Source: SIG299 sp051880375
Lineage (GTDB): Bacteria > Bacillota > Clostridia > Lachnospirales > Lachnospiraceae
Direction of reading: 5' to 3'
Assembly: GCA_051880375.1 (NCBI GenBank)
Contig: JBJENV010000003.1
Span: 1 to 64,000, forward strand
Length of the DNA stretch: 64,000 bases
Shown here: positions 59,085 through 64,000 of the stretch, one piece after another
Layout of the letters: the number at the start of each line of letters is the position of its first letter
Numbering within the stretch: position 1 is the stretch's first letter
The notes under the pieces: generated by a model
Seen by the model: the letters and a program-made list of their open reading frames with translations, nothing else
Database searches by the model: none
What the model was told of the DNA's origin: nothing
Made by a program: the position numbers and the translations under genes

Positions 59085-62000
59085 ATGAATATAGCAGATG
59101 CATTTTCCGCTTATGGAATAAAGCAGAAGGAACAGAATACAAATCAGGCGGGGATGACGACAGTCTCCGGCAATATCAATGCTTCTCAGACGGGAAAAAC
59201 CGGTTTTGCGGCAGAAGTAGAGGCAGCGCTTTATACAGAAAAGAAAGAGGTAGAGCAGAAACAGACTTCGGATCTGTATTCCAAAAACATCAATACAAAG
59301 GATGAGAACGGACAGGAAACAGAAACGGAGAAATCGACCGAAGCCGAAAAAAATCAGGAACGCTTAAATAACGTGGCAGAACGTATGACGGAAGACGATA
59401 TGCGCACGCTTGCAGACGAGGGCTTTCCGATAGAGGAAATGACGGCAGAGCAGTTAGAGGCGGCGATGGAGCGCATCAAGCTGCAGAAGGAGCTTGCCGC
59501 AAACGCGGCAGAGCATCAGGCAGAGCAGATTGTGAATGAGCGGGAAGCTATCATCCGCCAGGCGGTGCAGGCGCTGCCCGGTAATCCGAGAGCAGAGCAG
59601 ATTGCGGAAAAGCTCATAAAGGCAAATCTGCCGGTGACACAGGGCAATCTGGAAAAAATCGCAGCAGCGATGGAAAAGGCAGAGGGCGGTGTGAAGCTTT
59701 CGGCAACCGAAGCCGAATACATGGTGCGCAATAAGCTTGCACCTACGTTAGAAAATGTGGCAACGGCAAAAAAGCAGGCGCAGACCTACCAGAAAAAGGA
59801 GCATCCGCTTACCGAAGAGGCATGGAAACAGCTGGAGCCGACCGTGACGCACCTGCTGTTTCAGGCAGGACTTCGTGCCGGCAAGGAAATGATAGGCGCG
59901 GCGCAGACCTTTATTAAGAAAGATATTCCGCTGACGGTGGAAAACCTGCGTGCCTACAGCCAGCTTATGGGGATAAAGCTGTCGGAAGAGGATGTACTCA
60001 CAAAAGCAGTCGATGCCATATCCATCGGACAGGAGCCGAAAAATGCGAACCTCCTTTCCTCGACGGCAAAGGAAGTAAGACAGATCATCGGAAAGACCGC
60101 AAAGGTAACCGACCGGGCGGTTGATTTGGCGGCGGCAAAGGAGAGCGCCGCAAATCCGCAGGTTTCCGGAGATAAGTTAGAGCTTTCACTTGCAAATTTA
60201 ACCGAGGCGCAGGAGCAGTTAGACTCAGGCGCATCCGATATCGCAGGCTATCTGCGTGATTTTGAAACATCCGGGGTGGCACAGGCGGCATCCATAAAGG
60301 CAAGACGTCAGCTGGAGGAAATCCGGGCAAAAATGACCTATGAAGCGGGCTATCGTCTGGCAAAAGAGGGCATCCGCATTGATACGGTCAGCATGACAAA
60401 GCTGATTGACAACCTGCGGGCATTAGAGAACCGCTTTTATTCGAGCTTCTTTACGCAGGCGGGAGTGGCGTCCGGAAAAGGCGAATGGGAGCTGTTGCGT
60501 GATACGACAAAAAAGCTGAATGAAATCAAGGAGATGCCGGCAACCCTGATTGTGGATACCGTGGACAAGGGTTCCGCCATTACGTTAAATGAACTGCACA
60601 GAACCGGTCAGAATATGGATACAACGTTCCGGAAGTTCAATGAAACCTACGAGGCGGTGATGACTTCCCCGAAGGCAGAGCTTGGCGACAAGCTGACGAA
60701 GGCATTCGGCAATGTCGATTCGCTTCTTTCCGATATCGGTATGGAAACGACGGACGCCAACCGCCGTGCGGTGCGTATGCTTGGCTATAATACCGTGGAG
60801 GTGACGGCGGATAATGTGGAGCGCGTGCGGGAATATGACGAAAAGCTCCAAAATGTGTTCAAGGAGCTGCATCCGGCGGTCACGGTGCGCTTAATTCGTG
60901 ACGGTGTGAATCCGCTTGAGGAGTCCATTGACTCACTGACGCAGAAAATTGCAGACATCAGACAGCAGGAGGGAGTACAGGGCGAAGACAACTACAGTAC
61001 TTTCCTGGTCAACTTAGAAAAGCAGGACGGTATCAGTGAAGAGGAGCGCAAGGCATACATCGCCATTTACCGCGCGCTGCACCAGGTCGAGGGCGCGGAG
61101 GAGGCTGCGGTCGGCGGAGTGTTAAAGACCGGACAGGAACTGACGCTCGGCAATCTGTTAACGGCAGTGCGGAGCGGACGCGCGCAGGGCATGGACCGCG
61201 TCATTGATGAAGCCTTCGGCTCACTCGGTGCTTTTTCCTCCGACAAGGACCGCATTGAAAAGCAGATTCAGTCCGGCATTGCAAACAAGATAGGAAAAGA
61301 CGTAGAGGCGCTAAATAATTTAGTAGAGAAAGTCGATAATAAAATCAAGGAGCTTTCCACAGATACAACCGAGACGGCAAAGGAAGAGATTTTAAGAGTA
61401 CAGGAGCTGGCGGAGAAGTCCATGAATCCGACGCGGTTTCTGGAGGATTTCAATATTCTCACAACAGTGGAAAATCTGGAGGCGGCAAAGGATTTGCTAA
61501 ACGACGACATGACCATATTCCGGGAGTGGAAGCGGTTCAAGTCGTTAGCAAGCGGGGAAGAAGCGGTACTGCCTGATTTTACGGAAGCGCTGGAAAACAA
61601 GGAAACGATGCAGGCGGCATATCAGTCGTTTTTGGAGGAAACAAAGGAAATCAAGAATATCCTGCATCATGACCCGGTGATGACAAAGTACGATGTCAAG
61701 TCCATCAAGAAGGTGGATGTCGGCGCACGCTTTATGAACCGCTTAAGCAAGCGGGAGTTTTATCAGATTCCGGTGGATACCGGAAACGACATTGTCAATA
61801 TGAACGTAACCATCTTACAAAAGGGTGAGGAACGTGCTAAGGTCATGGCGGAAATCCCGACAAAAAATCTCGGGAAGATTTCGGCAGAGGCAACAATACA
61901 GGACAACAAATTAAAATGTTTTATTACAAGTGATACCAGGGAAGGTACACAGGCTTTGAAGGAACGCCAGTTCAATCTGTTTGCGGTATTGGCAGAAAGC

Positions 62001-62201
62001 AGGCTTACCATCGGTTCTCTCTTCTATGGAACGGAGGAGGTTCCGGTAGACACCTACGCCTACCGTACGGACGGCATCTACAAAGACGCACAGGGAAGTG
62101 AAGACACACAGGAAGCATCGGACAGCACGACGCTGTACCGGATAGCAAAAGCACTTGTCATCCATGTGCGGAATGCAGATGAAATGGAGGAACCGGCATG
62201 A
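59085..62201 (+). CDS. Very large DUF6240-like protein upstream of flagellin, FliK-like C-terminus
   Basis: 1038 residues from ATG 59085 (MNIADAFSAYG), five to six bases after GGAG; an earlier TTG at 59046 is less likely. There is no signal peptide or membrane helix. It is rich in Glu, Lys, Ala and Thr and mostly helical, with recurring units of the form (LADEGFPIEEMTAEQLEAAME; LIKANLPVTQGNLEKIAAAM; FIKKDIPLTVENLRAYSQL; LGYNTVEVTADNVERV). These look like a repeated helical motif with a P-x-T-x-E-N-L core. Residues about 890-985 are beta-rich (VNMNVTILQKGEERAKVMAEIPTKNLGKISAEATIQDNKLKCFITSD) and resemble the FliK C-terminal domain. It overlaps flagellin by four bases under a sigma28-type promoter. 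Role unknown; hook-length control or export function is inferred. Confidence 0.7.
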   Translation: MNIADAFSAYGIKQKEQNTNQAGMTTVSGNINASQTGKTGFAAEVEAALYTEKKEVEQKQTSDLYSKNINTKDENGQETETEKSTEAEKNQERLNNVAERMTEDDMRTLADEGFPIEEMTAEQLEAAMERIKLQKELAANAAEHQAEQIVNEREAIIRQAVQALPGNPRAEQIAEKLIKANLPVTQGNLEKIAAAMEKAEGGVKLSATEAEYMVRNKLAPTLENVATAKKQAQTYQKKEHPLTEEAWKQLEPTVTHLLFQAGLRAGKEMIGAAQTFIKKDIPLTVENLRAYSQLMGIKLSEEDVLTKAVDAISIGQEPKNANLLSSTAKEVRQIIGKTAKVTDRAVDLAAAKESAANPQVSGDKLELSLANLTEAQEQLDSGASDIAGYLRDFETSGVAQAASIKARRQLEEIRAKMTYEAGYRLAKEGIRIDTVSMTKLIDNLRALENRFYSSFFTQAGVASGKGEWELLRDTTKKLNEIKEMPATLIVDTVDKGSAITLNELHRTGQNMDTTFRKFNETYEAVMTSPKAELGDKLTKAFGNVDSLLSDIGMETTDANRRAVRMLGYNTVEVTADNVERVREYDEKLQNVFKELHPAVTVRLIRDGVNPLEESIDSLTQKIADIRQQEGVQGEDNYSTFLVNLEKQDGISEEERKAYIAIYRALHQVEGAEEAAVGGVLKTGQELTLGNLLTAVRSGRAQGMDRVIDEAFGSLGAFSSDKDRIEKQIQSGIANKIGKDVEALNNLVEKVDNKIKELSTDTTETAKEEILRVQELAEKSMNPTRFLEDFNILTTVENLEAAKDLLNDDMTIFREWKRFKSLASGEEAVLPDFTEALENKETMQAAYQSFLEETKEIKNILHHDPVMTKYDVKSIKKVDVGARFMNRLSKREFYQIPVDTGNDIVNMNVTILQKGEERAKVMAEIPTKNLGKISAEATIQDNKLKCFITSDTREGTQALKERQFNLFAVLAESRLTIGSLFYGTEEVPVDTYAYRTDGIYKDAQGSEDTQEASDSTTLYRIAKALVIHVRNADEMEEPA

Positions 62202-64000
62202 GAATTAACCACAATATTTCGGCATTAAGAACAAACAATATTCTCGGAAAAAACAACAGCGCTTTAGAAAAAAGCTTACAGAGATTATCTTCGGGTTATC
62301 GGATTAACTGCGCGGCAGACGATGCGGCAGGACTTGCGATTTCCCAGAAGATGAAGACGCAGATTGCAGGTTTGAATCAGGCGTCAAGAAACGCTTCGGA
62401 CGGTATTTCGGTCATTCAGACGGCAGAAGGTGCGCTGATTGAAGTAGAAGAAATGCTGCAGCGAATGAGAGAGCTTTCGGTGCAGGCAGCCAACGGCTCC
62501 AATACAGATGACGACCGTAAGGCGCTGCAGGACGAAGTGGACCAGCTGATGAGCGAAATCAACCGTATTTCCGATACGACCGAATTCAACACAAAGAAAC
62601 TGTTAAACGGTACGGTAGACCGCCGTTCCTATTCCGACAATACCAATGTAAAGCTGATTTCTTTATCGGACAGCGTAGATGTGAAAGCTTATACGTTTGA
62701 GGTAGAAAAGGAAGGCACCCAGGCAGTGGTAAAAAGTCAGCTGACAGCAAACAAAGCGCCGGTAGACGGAACGATTACAGTCAATAATCAGACGATTGAT
62801 ATCGCAAAGGATGATGACCTGGATGCTGTTTTAACTAAGTTAACAGCAGTTTGCGACAATATGGGCATTTATGTCGGTTATACCGACGGAACAGTGGATG
62901 AGACTGCAAAGGGCGGTTATAAAACCGTAGCTCCGGCAGACCTTGTCATGGCTGATGCCTACCTGCTGTTTGTAACGGATGACTACGGTTCGGATGCCGA
63001 ACTGAATATCAACTGCTCCGACCCGCAGCTGGCGGCCATGCTTGGCATCAGTACAAAGGGCACCCAGGCGGTTGGAACGGACGCAGGTGTTAAGCTATAC
63101 ACAAACGATGCGTCTGCGGCAGCTGCAACCGGGGAGTCAAATCCTGCGGCAACCGCAGCTACGGGAACCATGACAATTACGGAAACCAATCAGCTGACCG
63201 GAGAAACAACGACGATTTCCGTCAGCATCAGTAACCGGATTGTAGAGGTGGCATATCAGAAGCCGGACGGAACGATTCAGCAATACCAGCAGAGCGTTCC
63301 GGGAGTTCCGACAAACGAAGATGCCATCCGTTATGTGAAAGAGCAGTTTGAACGGCATGATATATCAGCTCTCGACATCGTGACGGATGAGGCAAACGGA
63401 ACGATTACGTTTCAGTCCACCGAGCCGGGAGCGGACAGAAGCATAACGATAACAAACGATAACAACCTCTTCAACGTTATGGCGGGCACCTATGAGGGAA
63501 TTGATGCCGGCGGTTTTACGAATACCGCAACCGTCAATATTGACGGTGATATGGTAACTGTGCGCGACAGGGATGATTTTGAAATGGTATTTCAGCTGTC
63601 CTCCGGTTCTGTCGGTGTGGCAACCGTTACGGTGCTGGATGCAGGTCCGATGACTTTGCAGATCGGTGCGAACGAGGGACAGACCATGGAGGTTCGTATC
63701 CCGAAGGTGGATACGACGACGCTCGGTATCGATACGGCAAATATCGGTACACAGGAAGGGGCTTCCGCAGCGATTACCCTGTTTGAAAATGCGGTACATG
63801 AGGTTTCCGCCATTCGTGCAAAGCTTGGTGCTTATCAGAACCGTTTGGAACATGCCATTAACAGTCTGGATGTTTCCGCAGAGAATCTGACAGAGGCACT
63901 TTCCAGAATCGAGGATACCGATATGGCGGGTGAGATGGCAACCTATACGCAGCTGCAGGTTCTCACGCAGGCGGCAACCTCCATGTTAGCCCAGGCAAAT
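62198..64000 (+). CDS. Flagellin, C-terminus beyond the window
   Basis: 601 residues visible; only the last few tens of residues are missing. The N-terminal D0/D1 is MRINHNISALRTNNILGKNNSALEKSLQRLSSGYRIN..., to about 165, with LQRMRELSVQAANG in the region seen by Toll-like receptor 5. A large variable part (about 166-500) follows, then C-terminal D1/D0 (GASAAITLFENAVHEVSAIRAKLGAYQNRLEHAINSLDVSAENLTEALSRIEDTDMAGEMATYT). Three Cys residues (38, 219, 273) are present, one in the conserved N-terminal D1 motif. GGAGG lies eight bases before ATG 62198, which overlaps the previous stop (ATGA). Confidence 0.95.
   Translation, partial: MRINHNISALRTNNILGKNNSALEKSLQRLSSGYRINCAADDAAGLAISQKMKTQIAGLNQASRNASDGISVIQTAEGALIEVEEMLQRMRELSVQAANGSNTDDDRKALQDEVDQLMSEINRISDTTEFNTKKLLNGTVDRRSYSDNTNVKLISLSDSVDVKAYTFEVEKEGTQAVVKSQLTANKAPVDGTITVNNQTIDIAKDDDLDAVLTKLTAVCDNMGIYVGYTDGTVDETAKGGYKTVAPADLVMADAYLLFVTDDYGSDAELNINCSDPQLAAMLGISTKGTQAVGTDAGVKLYTNDASAAAATGESNPAATAATGTMTITETNQLTGETTTISVSISNRIVEVAYQKPDGTIQQYQQSVPGVPTNEDAIRYVKEQFERHDISALDIVTDEANGTITFQSTEPGADRSITITNDNNLFNVMAGTYEGIDAGGFTNTATVNIDGDMVTVRDRDDFEMVFQLSSGSVGVATVTVLDAGPMTLQIGANEGQTMEVRIPKVDTTTLGIDTANIGTQEGASAAITLFENAVHEVSAIRAKLGAYQNRLEHAINSLDVSAENLTEALSRIEDTDMAGEMATYTQLQVLTQAATSMLAQAN

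Overview
The window looks like a chromosome segment of a motile, anaerobic, plant-glycan-degrading gut Firmicute of the Lachnospiraceae (Roseburia/Eubacterium-like). The inference rests on AGGAGG ribosome sites and sigmaA-type promoters, many exported proteins with Thr-Pro/Glu-Pro linkers, a T-box in front of metG, an ATP-type PEP carboxykinase, intracellular cellobiose phosphorylase (GH94), several membrane-anchored GH43-like enzymes, and a flagellin preceded by a very large DUF6240-like protein. No rRNA, CRISPR array, prophage or transposase gene was seen.

Layout. 1-8.3 kb: the end of a tRNA-Lys, the peptidoglycan deacetylase pdaA, transaldolase-like and transketolase genes (non-oxidative pentose phosphate pathway), then an lgt / response regulator / histidine kinase / radical-SAM operon. 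8.3-13.4 kb: aroA and a cyclophilin lipoprotein (minus), a split ThrE-type exporter and a cytoplasmic GH27 enzyme (plus). 13.4-17.5 kb: a heterodimeric ABC exporter on the minus strand. Its long leader has a consensus promoter, a 28-codon reading frame with a good Shine-Dalgarno site, an intrinsic terminator and a 15-bp long-range helix. 17.6-25.3 kb: small alarmone synthetase, a lipoprotein / ECF sigma / membrane anti-sigma-like operon, an SH3-SleB cell-wall hydrolase, an unknown protein, DUF1232, an M18 aminopeptidase and a Nudix hydrolase. 25.3-30.7 kb: a second ABC exporter with an attenuator-like leader, a HigB/HigA-type toxin-antitoxin pair whose toxin lacks a normal start codon, and metG with a T-box followed by a 235-bp inverted-repeat element. 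30.8-34 kb: MscS channel, InlB-repeat protein, NAGPA-type protein and a small membrane protein.

34-42.1 kb is a glycan-use region: an AraC regulator divergent from an anchored LamG-GH43 protein and a GH43-like lipoprotein, then a secreted CBM-LysM protein and GH94. 42.4-45.7 kb: an XRE regulator and an ABC transporter whose ATPase gene is split by a one-base frameshift in a T8 run. 45.7-50.5 kb: a TetR regulator divergent from a three-gene MmpL/YhgE-like operon. 50.6-58 kb: pckA, a second AraC / anchored GH43-like pair and a DUF885 hydrolase. 57.8-64 kb: a two-gene chromate-type transporter, then a sigma28-type promoter driving the large DUF6240-like protein and flagellin, which runs off the window.

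The parts suggest surface GH43 enzymes releasing oligosaccharides, imported cellodextrins and galactosides being cleaved inside the cell by GH94 and GH27, and pentoses entering the talC/tkt pathway. This linkage is inference. The strongest candidates for undescribed biology are the structured, translated leader of the heterodimeric ABC exporter, the large inverted repeat between the metG T-box and its gene, the possibly slippage-restored ABC ATPase, the start-less toxin, and the sigma28-controlled giant protein with a FliK-like C-terminus.
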